64,000 bases of DNA from Bacillus cereus G9842 (GTDB lineage: Bacteria; Bacillota; Bacilli; Bacillales; Bacillaceae_G). The stretch lies in assembly GCF_000021305.1 (NCBI RefSeq), contig NC_011772.1, forward strand, positions 4,564,001 to 4,628,000. Reading direction: 5' to 3'. The first letter of the stretch is position 1. Each line of letters opens with the position of its first letter. The translations under genes and the position numbers were made by a program. The notes below the pieces were generated by a model. It saw only the letters and a program-made list of their open reading frames with translations, made no database searches and was not told the origin of the DNA. Below, one piece after another: positions 46,353 through 56,392 of the stretch.

Positions 46353-47663
46353 TTATTTCTCTGCAACTTGAACTTCTTTTACGTAAGCTGCTTCGAATTT
46401 TTGGATGTCACCTGCGCCCATGAAAATTAGAACGCCGTTTTTATGTTTCTTTAATACATCCGTTGTTGTATCTGTAATTAGTTCTGCACCATCAATACGC
46501 TTTTGCAGATCTTCAATTGTTAATTCACCTTTGTTTTCGCGTGCTGATCCGAAAATATCACATAAGTATACTTGATCAGCTTTGCTTAAGCTTTCAGCGA
46601 ACTCATCTAAGAACTTTTCTGTACGTGAGAATGTATGCGGCTGGAATACAGCGACAACTTCACGCTCTGGATGTTTTTGACGAGCTGCTTCAATCGTTGC
46701 ATTAATTTCTGTCGGATGGTGTGCGTAGTCATCGATAATAACTTGCTCTCCCATCGGCTTTTCATTAAAGCGACGTTTTACGCCTTCAAAAGTTGTTAAT
46801 TGATGTTTTACTGCTTCTACATCAACGTTTTCATAATGGCAAAGTGCGATTACTGCTAACGCATTTAATACGCTGTGATTGCCGTATCCTGTAATTTTGA
46901 ACGTGTCATAGTACGTATTACGAACGAATACATCGAATATCGTGCCATCTGTTCTCTTTTGGATGTTACGTGCTTGGAAATCATTATCTTCTCCAAATCC
47001 ATAGAAAATAACAGGTACTTTCGCTTGAATTTTTTGAAGTTCTTCATCATCTCCACATGCAATAATGCCTTTTTTCACTTGCAATGCCATCTCTTGGAAT
47101 GCACTGAATACATCATTGATGTCTGCAAAATAATCTGGATGATCAAAATCAATATTCGTCATAATTGCATAGTCTGGATTGTAAGACAAGAAATGACGAC
47201 GATACTCACAAGCTTCAAATACAAAATACTTACTATTTTCTACCCCATGCCCTGTTCCATCTCCAATAAGGTAAGATGTAGGATGTGCACCTTGCATTAC
47301 ATGGGCTAACAAACCTGTTGTTGATGTCTTTCCGTGTGCACCAGTTACAGCAACACTTGTGTATTGGCTCATAAGGTCACCTAAGAAGTGATGGTAACGA
47401 TGTACTGGGATGTTTAATTCTTTTGCTGCTACGATTTCTTCATGCGTATCAGGAAATGCATTTCCTGCAATAATCACTTGTCCTTCTTCTACATTATTCT
47501 TATCAAAAGGAAGGATCGAGATACTACGCTTTTCTAACGCTGTTTGTGTAAAGAAACGCTTTTCATAATCAGACCCTTGAACAGTATGCTTCATATCATG
47601 AAGAATTTGCGCTAATGAACTCATTCCTGTTCCTTTAATTCCTACAAAATGGTAAACTGTCAT
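46353..47663 (-). CDS. murC: UDP-N-acetylmuramate--L-alanine ligase
   Basis: Adds L-alanine to UDP-MurNAc in the cytoplasm, the first peptide step of peptidoglycan synthesis. 436 residues: [19 protein letters not shown] (UDP-binding), [20 protein letters not shown] (ATP P-loop), [12 protein letters not shown], the [17 protein letters not shown] motif and the C-terminal [10 protein letters not shown]. Promoter not identified. The 252-base gap to the next gene contains a terminator and no gene. Confidence 0.98.
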   Translation of the reverse strand: MTVYHFVGIKGTGMSSLAQILHDMKHTVQGSDYEKRFFTQTALEKRSISILPFDKNNVEEGQVIIAGNAFPDTHEEIVAAKELNIPVHRYHHFLGDLMSQYTSVAVTGAHGKTSTTGLLAHVMQGAHPTSYLIGDGTGHGVENSKYFVFEACEYRRHFLSYNPDYAIMTNIDFDHPDYFADINDVFSAFQEMALQVKKGIIACGDDEELQKIQAKVPVIFYGFGEDNDFQARNIQKRTDGTIFDVFVRNTYYDTFKITGYGNHSVLNALAVIALCHYENVDVEAVKHQLTTFEGVKRRFNEKPMGEQVIIDDYAHHPTEINATIEAARQKHPEREVVAVFQPHTFSRTEKFLDEFAESLSKADQVYLCDIFGSARENKGELTIEDLQKRIDGAELITDTTTDVLKKHKNGVLIFMGAGDIQKFEAAYVKEVQVAEK

Positions 47664-47872
47664 CTTAAAGAACCTCCAACATTTCGAACTAATACAACGG
47701 CCTATCTATAAGACAGTATATGAATCTTTTCTTATTTTGGTAATCATCATACATTTTTGATGTAGTGAGGTTATTCTTTCCCTTCACTTATCAGGATAAA
47801 CTCGTACGTACTTCTTTATATGTCCATAACAAGTCCATTATAGCAAAAAAGAAGCCGCTATACTATGATAAC

Positions 47873-47910
47873 AGAAAAACTGATAGGGTCAATCACCTAT
47901 CAGTTTTTCT
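47873..47910 (-). terminator. Terminator after nicotinate phosphoribosyltransferase
   Basis: AGAAAAACTGATAGG pairs perfectly with CCTATCAGTTTTTCT around an eight-base loop. The symmetric flanks could serve both strands. Confidence 0.85.
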
Positions 47911-47915
47911 CTCTT

Positions 47916-49034
47916 TTACATATCTTCTCTTTTTTCTAATTGAACACGCTCTAAACGTGGGTTTGGACGATATTTACGACCAGCTTTTGCTTCTGGTTTC
48001 CCATTTAATTCTACATTATCACCAGTAAAACCAATATTCATTTTTAACAAGCTACTCCCTACCCCATATATGTCAACAGGTACCTTTTGAGCTTCAAATT
48101 CACGAATACGCTTTTCATCAAATCCACCAGTTACAACGATGTCTACATGCTGGAATCCTTCTTCATCAAGCGCCTTGCGAAGTGCAAATACAAGAGATGG
48201 ATTTACACCACGTGGATCAAATGTTCCAAGTACTTCTGGGTGGCGAATAAAGTATTGATCAATCATTGTGCGAGACGTATCTACACGCACACCTTTTAAT
48301 GTTGATCCAAATTCACGCGCTACACGAAGTGCATCTGTAATAACATCATTATTGTAATCAATTAGTACAACTAATTCATCTTCTGGAAATTTCTTATGAT
48401 ATGCTTTTGCCGCTTCTACAACATCACCATTAAACATTTGAATTAATGCGTGAGGCATTGTTCCCATACCACTTCTGCCCCACCATTCATTCATTGCATG
48501 CGTCGCTTGTGCGCTCATACCTCCGATGTATGCTGCATAACCGTCACCAGCTTGTTGTGTATAATGATCGTCACGATCTCCCATGAAAATAACTGGTTTT
48601 TCTTTATCTACACTACGCGCAGCTTGGACAACATTATATACGTTTGTTGCAACCGATGTACGACGAGCTAAAATCCCATCAATAACACCTTCTAAAAATC
48701 CGAAATTCTCATAAGGACCATGAATTGTTAACACTGTTTCAAATGGACTAATTTTATCGCCATCTTTTAAAGAGTTAATTTCAAGTTCCTCAGGATTTTT
48801 AGCGAATGTTTGTAGCAATGCAATTACTTCATCTGTTCCGCAAAGAACTGCATTTTCTTTTTGGAAAAATTGCATCGTTACAACACTTTTCGGGCGAAAT
48901 TCTTCAATAATTTCTCTAGTTTTTAAAAAGTAAACCGCGGAGAACCAACCTTCTCCAACTCGTTCGTCAAATTTAAATGTTTTATTTGTTAGTCGATTTA
49001 TTTCACCTTTTAATTTTAATTCAATTTCTTTCAT
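47916..49034 (-). CDS. Nicotinate phosphoribosyltransferase (short form)
   Basis: Converts nicotinate and PRPP to nicotinate mononucleotide in NAD salvage. 372 residues: MQFFQKENAVLCGTDEVIALL, GFLEGVIDGILARRTSVATN, GTMPHALIQMFNGDVVEAA, DYNNDVITDALRVAREF, GVRVDTSRTM and VVTGGFDEKRI are the type II phosphoribosyltransferase motifs. It is shorter than the ~490-residue PncB of B. subtilis and belongs to the compact subgroup, so substrate preference within the NAPRT family is inferred. It complements the NAD kinase encoded at 4.5 kb. Confidence 0.88.
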   Translation of the reverse strand: MKEIELKLKGEINRLTNKTFKFDERVGEGWFSAVYFLKTREIIEEFRPKSVVTMQFFQKENAVLCGTDEVIALLQTFAKNPEELEINSLKDGDKISPFETVLTIHGPYENFGFLEGVIDGILARRTSVATNVYNVVQAARSVDKEKPVIFMGDRDDHYTQQAGDGYAAYIGGMSAQATHAMNEWWGRSGMGTMPHALIQMFNGDVVEAAKAYHKKFPEDELVVLIDYNNDVITDALRVAREFGSTLKGVRVDTSRTMIDQYFIRHPEVLGTFDPRGVNPSLVFALRKALDEEGFQHVDIVVTGGFDEKRIREFEAQKVPVDIYGVGSSLLKMNIGFTGDNVELNGKPEAKAGRKYRPNPRLERVQLEKREDM

Positions 49035-49095
49035 GTCGCTTTACTCCCTACTTTACTATCCAACATTTTCTATTAGTATACAGCAAAACCGTGGA

Positions 49096-52000
49096 CTATA
49101 CATTCGTTTCCTGCATAGCAGCGAATTCATCCTCAGAAATAAGGACATCTCTTGGCTTCGTCCCTCTTGCTTCAGAAATAATTCCTTGCGATTGCATCTC
49201 CTCAATGAGACGTGCCGCGCGATTATAACCGATGCGGAATTTTCGCTGTACAGAAGATGTGGACGCTCCCCCTTGTTCTACAACAAATTGACATGCTTCA
49301 AAGAACAATTCGTCTTCCGACTCAGCCTGTTCTGTTTTCGCTAATAAATCCTCTTGCTTAAATAAGTAATTCGGCTTCATTTGCTTTCTCACATGATCAA
49401 CTGTCTTTTCAATCTCATCATCCGATACATATACACCTTGTACACGAACTGGCTTAGATGTACCGTTCCCTAAAAATAACATATCACCACGGCCAAGTAA
49501 TTTCTCCGCGCCTCCAATATCAATAATCGTACGCGAATCAACTTGAGATGATACAGTAAACGCAATACGCGTTGGAATGTTTGACTTAATTAAACCTGTA
49601 ATAACATCTACAGATGGACGCTGCGTCGCTACTAATAAATGAATACCACAAGCACGTGCTTTTTGCGCAATACGACAAATCGCTTCCTCAACATCACCAG
49701 GTGCTACCATCATTAAGTCGGCTAACTCGTCAATGACAATAACGATATAAGGTAATGTTTCTCCTGGAATTTCTCGCTCACTTACAATCGTATTGTAACG
49801 AGTTAAATCACGAGCACCAGCGTGCGCAAACAATTCATAACGGCGTTCCATCTCTTCGACTGCCCACTTTAAAGCCGCTGTCGCTGCTTTTACATCCGTA
49901 ATAACAGGTGCTACAAGATGTGGAACAGAATTGTATGGTGCAAGCTCAACCATCTTCGGATCAATTAACATTAACTTCACTTCATGCGGTTTCGCTTTAT
50001 ATAAAATACTCGTTAAAATCGCGTTAATACACACACTTTTACCTGAACCCGTTGCACCCGCAATAAGTCCGTGCGGCATTTTTCGAATATCTGTTACAAT
50101 TGGATCACCTGAAATATCAAGTCCAAGCGCAACAGTAAGCGGTGATTCACTCTTTGTGAATACAGGACTTCTTAAAATTTCACGAAGAAATACTGGCTTA
50201 CTTTCTTTATTTGGAACCTCAATTCCAATCGCACTCTTCCCTGGAATCGGCGCTTCAATACGAATATCTTTCGCAGCTAAACTTAACTTAATATCATCAC
50301 TTAAATTGGTAATTTTATTTACTTTCACGCCTGGGTCTGGTTGCACTTCAAAACGAGTTACTGCTGGCCCTTGCGATACATTAATAACATGTGCTCCAAC
50401 ATGAAAATTATTAAACGTTGTATCTAATAATTCTTTTTGCTCATCTAACCATTCTGTATTATCTAGCGCTGATTGCTGCGGAATCGACAACAGCGCTAAT
50501 GGCGGAACAGTGTATGTCGGTGGTGTGTGCAATACATTTCGCATATCGTTCTCTCTTTGATTTACAACATATGCTTTCTCTTGTACTTCCGTACTTGAAA
50601 TTGGCTTTTGTACTTGCTCTTCCACTACTTGCTGCACTGGGCGTTCTTCCATTTGTGGCTCTGCTACTACTTGCTGCACTGATTGTTCTTCCACTTGTGA
50701 TTCTACTACCACCTGCTGCATTGGTTGTTCTTCCACTTGTGATTCTACTACCACCTGCTGCATTGGTTGTTCTTCCACTTGTGGTTCTGCTACCACCTGC
50801 TGCATTGGTTGTTCTTCCACTTGTGATTCTACTACCACCTGCTGCATTGGTTGTTCTTCCACTTGTGGTTCTGCTACCACCTGCTGCATTGGTTGTTCTT
50901 CCACTTGTGGTTCTGCTACTACTTGTTGCACTGGTCTATTCTCTACTCGTACATTAACAGAATGCTGCATTGCATTTGCCCTAGCTGCATGTCTTTCCAT
51001 TAATCGTGTTCTATCTTGTTTCAACATAACAACATTAAATGGTACATGACGCTTTTTCTCACGTTTTGGTTCTTCTTTTTTTACAACTGGTTGTTCTTCT
51101 GCGACCGGCGCTTCTTCTACAACTCGTTGTTCTTCTGCGACTGGCGCTTCTTCTACAACTCGTTGTTCTTCTGCGACTGGTGTTTCTTCTACAACTCGTT
51201 GTTCTTCTGCGACTGGCGCTTCTTCTACAACTCGTTTATTTTCTTCTGTTTCTGCAAGTAAAACATTCGCAAAGCTTTGAACGTCGTTCTTTGTCTGTTC
51301 ATCAGCCTCAGCTACATGTATGAATTCACTCTTTTGTTCAATCGCTTCATCTTCTTGCTGAATTTCCTCAAGTGCTACAAATGTCTCTACTACAGGCGCT
51401 TTTATTTCTGCAATCACTTCTACTTCTTCTGACTCTTCCGTTTCCGCAATTACTTCCACTTCTTCTGGCTCTTCTGTTTCTGCAATTACTTCCACTTCTT
51501 CTTGTGCTTCTGTTTCTGCAATTACTTCTACTTCTTCTAGCTCTTCTGCTTCTGCAATTACTTCTACTTCTTCTAGCTCTTCTGTTTCCGCAATTACTTC
51601 TACTTCTTCTAGCTCTTCTGCTTCTGCAATTACTTCTACTTCTTCTAGCTCTTCTGTTTCCGCAATTACTTCCACTTCTTCTGGCTCTTCTGTTTCTGCA
51701 ATTACTTCCACTTCTTCTAGCTCTTCTGTTTCCGCAATTACTTCTACTTCTTCTGACTCTTCCGCTTCTGCAATTACTTCCACTTCTTCTGGCTCTTCTG
51801 TTTCTGTAATTACTTCCACTTCTTCTGACTCTTCTGCTTCTGCGATTACTTCTACTTCTTCTGACTCTTCTGTTTCTGTAATTACTTCTACTTCTTCTGA
51901 CTCTTCTGCTTCTGCAATTACTTCCACTTCTTCTGGCTCTTCTGTTTCTGTAATTACTTCCACTTCTTCTGGCTCTTCTGTTTCTGTAATTACTTCTACT

Positions 52001-53166
52001 TCTTCTGACTCTTCTGCTTCTGCAATTACTTCCACTTCTTCTGGCTCTTCTGTTTCTGTAATTACTTCCACTTCTTCTGGCTCTTCTGTTTCTGTAATTA
52101 CTTCCACTTCTTCTGGCTCTTCTGGTATTTCCACAATGATTGTTTCTGCAAGTTTTTCTTCTGCTTTGACAATCACTGATTCTTCTGGAGCTTGCTTTTC
52201 CACTTCAATAGTAGGTTGTTTTATTTCTGTATTACGTTTAATTTCTTCTGATAATATTGTATCCTCGTGCTCTACTTTAGAAGCCACTAATTCTTCTTGT
52301 AGATTGTTTTCGTTTAACACCACTACATCTTTTTCTAGCTTAGCACTTTCCATCTGCTCAGCTACTGTTTTATGAAGTAATTCATCCGCTGAAACTTCCT
52401 GCGGTGTACTCATTCCTTGAATCACTTCTTTTTCTTCTACTAAAGGCTCTTGGCGTTCGATTTCATAACCGTTTTTCTCTAGCCATTGATCAACAACTGA
52501 TTTTTCTTGCTTTTTATCCTGTTGACCAACCGATTCATGACTAGGCGAAGAAGACGTTGCTTGCCCTTCTGAGAAATCTGATAATGTATATCCTTTTTTC
52601 TCTAACCATGCATCAACAACTGCTTTGCCCTCTACAGATATTTCAAGATCTTCTCTTTCTTTTACTTCCTCCTGCTTTTCAACCTTTTTCTCTACTGAAG
52701 GACGATTATATCCATAAATTGGCGAAATCATTTCTGTTGGACGAAATGGTCTACGGTTACTCTCTTGCGAAGGTGCAGATGCCTTTTTAACGACAGCCTC
52801 TCGCACCGGTTCATATTGTACTTCCGGTTCTTCATATGTAGAAACTACCTTTTCCACATACGGTCGTCTGCTTCTTTCCACCTGTATTCCTCTTTGAGCA
52901 GTCGGTTCTTCATATGTTACTCCTTGAACAGGTTGTTCTTCGAAGTGATCTACTTCTCTTTCATCCTCTTCATCGAACCCATTATCCGGTACTAAAGGAA
53001 AACGGCATTTACCTGCATTCCTACTTGCCATTTGTGCTTCTCTTGCTTCAGTGTAGTGGTTTACACGAGGAATTTTCGGCTGACTTTCAATTTGCTTTTG
53101 TACTTCTTTATTCAACGCTGTTTGTTCTTCCTCTTTGTTAAACAACTTTTTCATCCAATCTAACAT
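49096..53166 (-). CDS. sftA: DNA translocase SftA (FtsK/SpoIIIE family), repeat-expanded
   Basis: A soluble septum-associated DNA pump that clears chromosome ends before division. About 1356 residues, versus ~950 in B. subtilis as I recall. The N-terminus (MLDWMKKLFNKEEEQ) has no membrane helix. The long linker holds three tandem-repeat blocks: residues ~352-591 (20 x 12, VEVI[TA]E[TA]EE), ~648-695 (4 x 12, APVAEEQRVV) and ~747-844 (7 x 14, QQVVAEPQVEEQPM). The motor follows: Walker A GATGSGKSVCINAIL near residue 1035, Walker B VIVIDELADLMM, and the gamma winged helix (SSVQRKFRIGYNRAARLIEEM). ATG 53166 follows AAAGAGTGGTAAGC. Confidence 0.95.
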   Translation of the reverse strand: MLDWMKKLFNKEEEQTALNKEVQKQIESQPKIPRVNHYTEAREAQMASRNAGKCRFPLVPDNGFDEEDEREVDHFEEQPVQGVTYEEPTAQRGIQVERSRRPYVEKVVSTYEEPEVQYEPVREAVVKKASAPSQESNRRPFRPTEMISPIYGYNRPSVEKKVEKQEEVKEREDLEISVEGKAVVDAWLEKKGYTLSDFSEGQATSSSPSHESVGQQDKKQEKSVVDQWLEKNGYEIERQEPLVEEKEVIQGMSTPQEVSADELLHKTVAEQMESAKLEKDVVVLNENNLQEELVASKVEHEDTILSEEIKRNTEIKQPTIEVEKQAPEESVIVKAEEKLAETIIVEIPEEPEEVEVITETEEPEEVEVITETEEPEEVEVIAEAEESEEVEVITETEEPEEVEVITETEEPEEVEVIAEAEESEEVEVITETEESEEVEVIAEAEESEEVEVITETEEPEEVEVIAEAEESEEVEVIAETEELEEVEVIAETEEPEEVEVIAETEELEEVEVIAEAEELEEVEVIAETEELEEVEVIAEAEELEEVEVIAETEAQEEVEVIAETEEPEEVEVIAETEESEEVEVIAEIKAPVVETFVALEEIQQEDEAIEQKSEFIHVAEADEQTKNDVQSFANVLLAETEENKRVVEEAPVAEEQRVVEETPVAEEQRVVEEAPVAEEQRVVEEAPVAEEQPVVKKEEPKREKKRHVPFNVVMLKQDRTRLMERHAARANAMQHSVNVRVENRPVQQVVAEPQVEEQPMQQVVAEPQVEEQPMQQVVVESQVEEQPMQQVVAEPQVEEQPMQQVVVESQVEEQPMQQVVVESQVEEQSVQQVVAEPQMEERPVQQVVEEQVQKPISSTEVQEKAYVVNQRENDMRNVLHTPPTYTVPPLALLSIPQQSALDNTEWLDEQKELLDTTFNNFHVGAHVINVSQGPAVTRFEVQPDPGVKVNKITNLSDDIKLSLAAKDIRIEAPIPGKSAIGIEVPNKESKPVFLREILRSPVFTKSESPLTVALGLDISGDPIVTDIRKMPHGLIAGATGSGKSVCINAILTSILYKAKPHEVKLMLIDPKMVELAPYNSVPHLVAPVITDVKAATAALKWAVEEMERRYELFAHAGARDLTRYNTIVSEREIPGETLPYIVIVIDELADLMMVAPGDVEEAICRIAQKARACGIHLLVATQRPSVDVITGLIKSNIPTRIAFTVSSQVDSRTIIDIGGAEKLLGRGDMLFLGNGTSKPVRVQGVYVSDDEIEKTVDHVRKQMKPNYLFKQEDLLAKTEQAESEDELFFEACQFVVEQGGASTSSVQRKFRIGYNRAARLIEEMQSQGIISEARGTKPRDVLISEDEFAAMQETNV
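50635..50928 (-). repeat. In-frame 42-base tandem repeat in sftA (7 units)
   Basis: Seven units of 42 bases encode QQVVAEPQVEEQPM with A/V, P/S and a few other changes; an eighth unit is partial. The period is a multiple of three, so copy-number change keeps the frame. Confidence 0.93.
51082..51225 (-). repeat. In-frame 36-base tandem repeat in sftA (4 units)
   Basis: Four units of 36 bases encode EEAPVAEEQRVV with small changes (T for A once, P for R in the last). It lies between the other two arrays. Confidence 0.93.
51394..52113 (-). repeat. In-frame 36-base tandem repeat in sftA (20 units)
   Basis: Exactly 20 units of 36 bases (720 bases) encode EEVEVITETEEP-type units. Two main unit types alternate: VITET and VIAEA/VIAET, with the twelfth residue P, S or L. 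The alternation pattern of neighbouring units suggests repeated duplication of unit pairs. Confidence 0.95.
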
Positions 53167-53289
53167 GCTTACCACTCTTTCTACTAAATAGTAACATCCT
53201 TTATTGTATCAGCATTCGGCAAAAAGTGCAGGTAAAATTAAGCATGTCATATTTATCCACAATATTCTAATTTACGAGTGTTTCATATG

Positions 53290-53325
53290 GAAAAACGCAG
53301 CCTTTCATGTAAGACTGCGCTTAAG
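53290..53325 (-). terminator. Possible terminator of the amidase gene
   Basis: CGCAG and CTGCG with partial inner pairing form a weak stem at the amidase stop, with an A-run on the plus strand side. Confidence 0.45.
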
Positions 53326-54274
53326 CTTTACGCTTCCGATATGCATCTATACTATCCGTTACACTTTGCAATAAAGAATTTTCATACTGCGGGTCAGATA
53401 ATTTTTTATCTTCTTCAAGATTTGACATAAACCCAAGTTCTAATAGTACACCAGGTACTTTGGACCAATTAAATCCAGAAAGATCATCCCTGAATTTAAT
53501 TCCATTTACTTTCACTTGCTGGTTCTCCCTCATTTTATTTACAATCATTTGAGAGATTTGAAGGCTTTCCGCATAAATCTCTTTCGTATGCGGACTGTCT
53601 TCTGCTGGCGTCAATACAGCAAATCCACTTTGGTTTGGATTTTCAGAACCATCTGCATGAAGACGTAAAAATAAATTTGCCTTATGATTGTTTGCGAATG
53701 TCGCCCGTTCTTTATTACTTATATCAACGTCTTGTGACGTTCTCGTCATTAATACTTGCATTCCCTTCGCTTCTAACTTTTCTTTTAATACGAAAGCCAT
53801 TTCTAATACAAGTACGGCCTCTCTTTTTTTCGTCACAACACCAGTTGTACCATCTGTGACTTTATATTTTTGTGTTGTTGCCCCTGGCCCAATCGGCTCT
53901 AAATTTAAATTCGCTTTTTGTTGATGCCCTGGATCAATAACGACGAGAAACTTCTCTTGTTTTTCATTACTCTCTACTTTTTGTTCATTATTTTGCACTG
54001 GTTGCTCAGTTGGCGGCACCGTTGTAGTTTCTTCTTTCTTTTCCTCGGCTGATACTTCCTCTTGCCTATGTTCTACTTGCTCATTCGTTTGAATTACTTG
54101 CGATTCTTCGTTCTTTTCTTGTTCTTGCTGCTTTTCTACCGGTGCGTCTTCTTTGGTATCTTTGTTTTTCTCTTGTATAGAAGATGTAGTTTCTTTTTTC
54201 GGCTGCTCTTGTGAACAACCGGCCATATATATTCCAATGAATACAATCATGCTCATTATTTTTATATACTTCAT
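53321..54274 (-). CDS. N-acetylmuramoyl-L-alanine amidase, lipoprotein
   Basis: A lipid-anchored cell-wall hydrolase of 317 residues. The signal peptide ends in lipobox MAGC (Cys20). Residues ~22-100 are a Glu/Lys/Gln-rich spacer. The Amidase_3 domain (~105-315) has the zinc motif VVIDPGHQQK, the glutamate in VTKKREAVLVLEMA, RLHADGS and the C-terminal VLLELGFMSNLEED with the catalytic glutamate. GGGAGAG precedes two adjacent ATG codons, of which the second is used. The N-terminal spacer probably spans the inner wall. Confidence 0.9.
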   Translation of the reverse strand: MKYIKIMSMIVFIGIYMAGCSQEQPKKETTSSIQEKNKDTKEDAPVEKQQEQEKNEESQVIQTNEQVEHRQEEVSAEEKKEETTTVPPTEQPVQNNEQKVESNEKQEKFLVVIDPGHQQKANLNLEPIGPGATTQKYKVTDGTTGVVTKKREAVLVLEMAFVLKEKLEAKGMQVLMTRTSQDVDISNKERATFANNHKANLFLRLHADGSENPNQSGFAVLTPAEDSPHTKEIYAESLQISQMIVNKMRENQQVKVNGIKFRDDLSGFNWSKVPGVLLELGFMSNLEEDKKLSDPQYENSLLQSVTDSIDAYRKRKA

Positions 54275-54321
54275 ACTTCATACTTCTCTCCCATCACTTT
54301 GCACCGGATTCAAAGTTTTTC

Positions 54322-54666
54322 TTATAATTGCCCTATAATCTCATCCATATTTCCAATATAAACTGGCTGCCATGTTTCTGTACCACGTTCTGCAGTATAA
54401 ACTGGATAAGCGTCATCATCTATATTTACGAAAACTGGATCGCCCATATCCGTTTCATATCCAATTGCAATCCATCCTTCTTGCCACTTTCCGTTTTCTT
54501 CACTTATTAATGAATTTTTATGTTTATCATATCGGTAACCGATTTGTCCTTTTTCTAATTCACTTTCACTAAACACATATATTTCATAAGTACCTAGCTC
54601 AACATCTTGCTGTTTTGAAGTTTCAATTCGTTTTAGAAGTTCTGCGATTTTTGGTTGTTGTTTCAT
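54322..54666 (-). CDS. SMI1/KNR4-like family protein
   Basis: 114 residues, soluble and acidic. The segment EGWIAIGYETDMGDPVFVNI and DDDAYPVYTAERGTETWQPV resemble the SMI1/KNR4 (SUKH) fold, widely used as immunity proteins in bacteria but also found in other roles. No toxin gene lies adjacent, so no immunity function is claimed. GAAGGGGATAGGCGT precedes the ATG. Confidence 0.65.
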   Translation of the reverse strand: MKQQPKIAELLKRIETSKQQDVELGTYEIYVFSESELEKGQIGYRYDKHKNSLISEENGKWQEGWIAIGYETDMGDPVFVNIDDDAYPVYTAERGTETWQPVYIGNMDEIIGQL

Positions 54667-54752
54667 ACGCCTATCCCCTTCTGTTTTTCTAAATTTTAAC
54701 TAGTTTGTTTATAAAATACAATATAGATTTTAAGACAAAAGGTGACACCTTT

Positions 54753-54842
54753 ATCATATTTACGATTTTTTGAGTATATCTATCACAACTCTCAATATAT
54801 TAACGATTCAACACGAAATTTCGACTTACCAACAAAAATGAC
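54753..54842 (+). repeat. Dispersed intergenic repeat, copy 4 (double)
   Basis: TATCATATTTACGATTTTTT, GAGTATATCTATCACAACTC, then ATATATTAACGATTC and TTTCGACTTACCAACAAAAA. The order and spacing match copy 3 at 38970. It fills the gap between the SMI1-like gene and ytpR. Confidence 0.65.
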
Positions 54843-54844
54843 AA

Positions 54845-54880
54845 AAAAGAGAGGCTGCCCAAAAGGACAACCTCTCTTTT
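54845..54880 (-). terminator. Terminator of ytpQR
   Basis: AAAAGAGAGG pairs with CCTCTCTTTT across a loop of TTGTCCTTTTGGGCAG (minus strand) that can itself pair. Confidence 0.75.
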
Positions 54881-54890
54881 CTTATATCAA

Positions 54891-55505
54891 TTAAAATTTA
54901 AACTCTTGTCCAACTTCAAAGCTATCTTCTAATACAAGAATACCTTTTTCTTGTGGAGCGTCTGGAAGCTCTAATTCACGTGCAGAGCAGATCATTCCAG
55001 AAGAAGGAACACCGCGAAGTTCAGCCGGTTTAATTAACATACCGCTTGGCATTACAGCGCCGATTTTCGCAACGACAACTTTTTGTCCTGCATCAACGTT
55101 TGGTGCACCACATACGATTTGTAATGTTTCTGTACCGATTTCTACTTTACAGATGTTTAGCTTATCAGCATTTGGATGTTTCTCTTTTTCAGCTACATAG
55201 CCTACAACAAATTTCGGAGAAAGATCTGCTTCTACTGTTTCTTCAAAGCCATTCTTCGCTAAAACTTCGTTGATTTTCTCTACAAGCTCTTTCGTTAATG
55301 TAAGGTTTCCTGTTTCTTTTACTTCTAAGTAAGAAGATGCATTAAAGATGTTGAATCCTCCCGTTACGTTGCTTTCACGATCATAAACGCGTGCAACATC
55401 TCCTTTGCGATCAAAAGTACGGTTCTCTAAAGTAATATCTTGTAAGGCAACAATTAAAGTGTCACCAATTCCTTCAAGGTTGTAAAAAACGTTCACTTCG
55501 TTCAT
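54891..55505 (-). CDS. ytpR: tRNA-binding domain protein YtpR
   Basis: 204 residues. An N-terminal DUF4479-type domain ([20 protein letters not shown]) is followed by an EMAP/Trbp111-like OB-fold ([58 protein letters not shown]), the same fold as the N-terminus of PheT. It is expected to bind structured RNA; the exact role is unknown. The start overlaps the ytpQ stop (ATGA), showing a ytpQR operon. Confidence 0.93.
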   Translation of the reverse strand: MNEVNVFYNLEGIGDTLIVALQDITLENRTFDRKGDVARVYDRESNVTGGFNIFNASSYLEVKETGNLTLTKELVEKINEVLAKNGFEETVEADLSPKFVVGYVAEKEKHPNADKLNICKVEIGTETLQIVCGAPNVDAGQKVVVAKIGAVMPSGMLIKPAELRGVPSSGMICSARELELPDAPQEKGILVLEDSFEVGQEFKF

Positions 55506-56314
55506 CCTTTCTCTTTTCCATCTGTCTTCTTCCGATTTTTCGCTAAAATAAAGATTGGTTCAAATTCTCCATCTTCATATACGAATGAAAGTGATGTAAT
55601 CGGAACATGCCCTTCGGCAAAAAATTTCATTGTCATTTGTGCAATAATATCATAACCGATTTCGTTGACGATATCAGCAATAATTAATACATCTTGGTGA
55701 GGAACAGCAACAACCATGTCACCAGAAATCTTTTCACGCATCGATTGTAGTAACGATTCGTTTAAAATACGAGTCGCGTCATACCCATCATTTGTGTTTA
55801 AAAAGTAGAATGTATTACCCGCTACTGTGTCTTGTTTAAATTCATAACCTAATGAGCGTGCGTTGAATAATGCCATTTCACGCACTTGCTGTTCTGTAAG
55901 TTCTAATTTTTGTAACAGACGTTCATCAATTAGTCGATACGTTTTATTCGAATCTAACGCATAGTAAATACGTGTTTCCGCCGTATGATCCGTCATAATA
56001 AACGGATTTCCTTCTTCTGCTTGTTTCGGGAAAGAAGTAGAACGAATAACAGGTAAAATTTTTGCTCCGCTATTTTCTTCTTTATGCATCGCAATTAGCG
56101 CTTCTTGTACGTAATAAGCAACTTCTTCAATTGCCTTTTCTTTGTTCACTTCCCATTTTGCTACAACTCCTGGAAGTGATACGTTAATACCTTTTTTCGA
56201 GTCTTTCTGTTCTATACGTAGAACCTCTTTCTCGCTATCATACTGAAAGTCCCACTCTGGACGAGATAATTTCTTCATTAACTCGTCTTTCATCTTTTTA
56301 CTTGTCATCTTCAT
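55502..56314 (-). CDS. ytpQ: DUF1444 family protein YtpQ
   Basis: 270 residues, soluble (UPF0354). [20 protein letters not shown] at the N-terminus and the conserved [46 protein letters not shown] and [20 protein letters not shown] identify the family. Function unknown. GGGAGGAAAAAGAG precedes the ATG. The gene order ytpP-ytpQ-ytpR is the conserved Bacillus order. Confidence 0.9.
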   Translation of the reverse strand: MKMTSKKMKDELMKKLSRPEWDFQYDSEKEVLRIEQKDSKKGINVSLPGVVAKWEVNKEKAIEEVAYYVQEALIAMHKEENSGAKILPVIRSTSFPKQAEEGNPFIMTDHTAETRIYYALDSNKTYRLIDERLLQKLELTEQQVREMALFNARSLGYEFKQDTVAGNTFYFLNTNDGYDATRILNESLLQSMREKISGDMVVAVPHQDVLIIADIVNEIGYDIIAQMTMKFFAEGHVPITSLSFVYEDGEFEPIFILAKNRKKTDGKEKG

Positions 56315-56340
56315 CTCTTTTTCCTCCCTTCCAAAAAAAT

Positions 56341-56365
56341 AACCTCCCCCGCGAAGGTAGAGGTT
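56341..56365 (-). terminator. Terminator of ytpP
   Basis: AACCTC pairs with GAGGTT, extended by TACCTTCGCGGGGG (minus strand) pairing within, in the 78-base gap between ytpP and ytpQ. Confidence 0.55.
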
Positions 56366-56392
56366 GTTTTACAATTCAATTGGCAAATTGCC

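Noticed and set aside
46865..47309. Plus- and minus-strand frames inside murC
   Set aside because: Shadows of an intact, fully recognised essential gene.
50418..51809. Long plus-strand frames opposite the sftA repeats
   Set aside because: Leucine-rich repeats arise only because the sftA minisatellites are free of stops in the antisense frames; no start signals.
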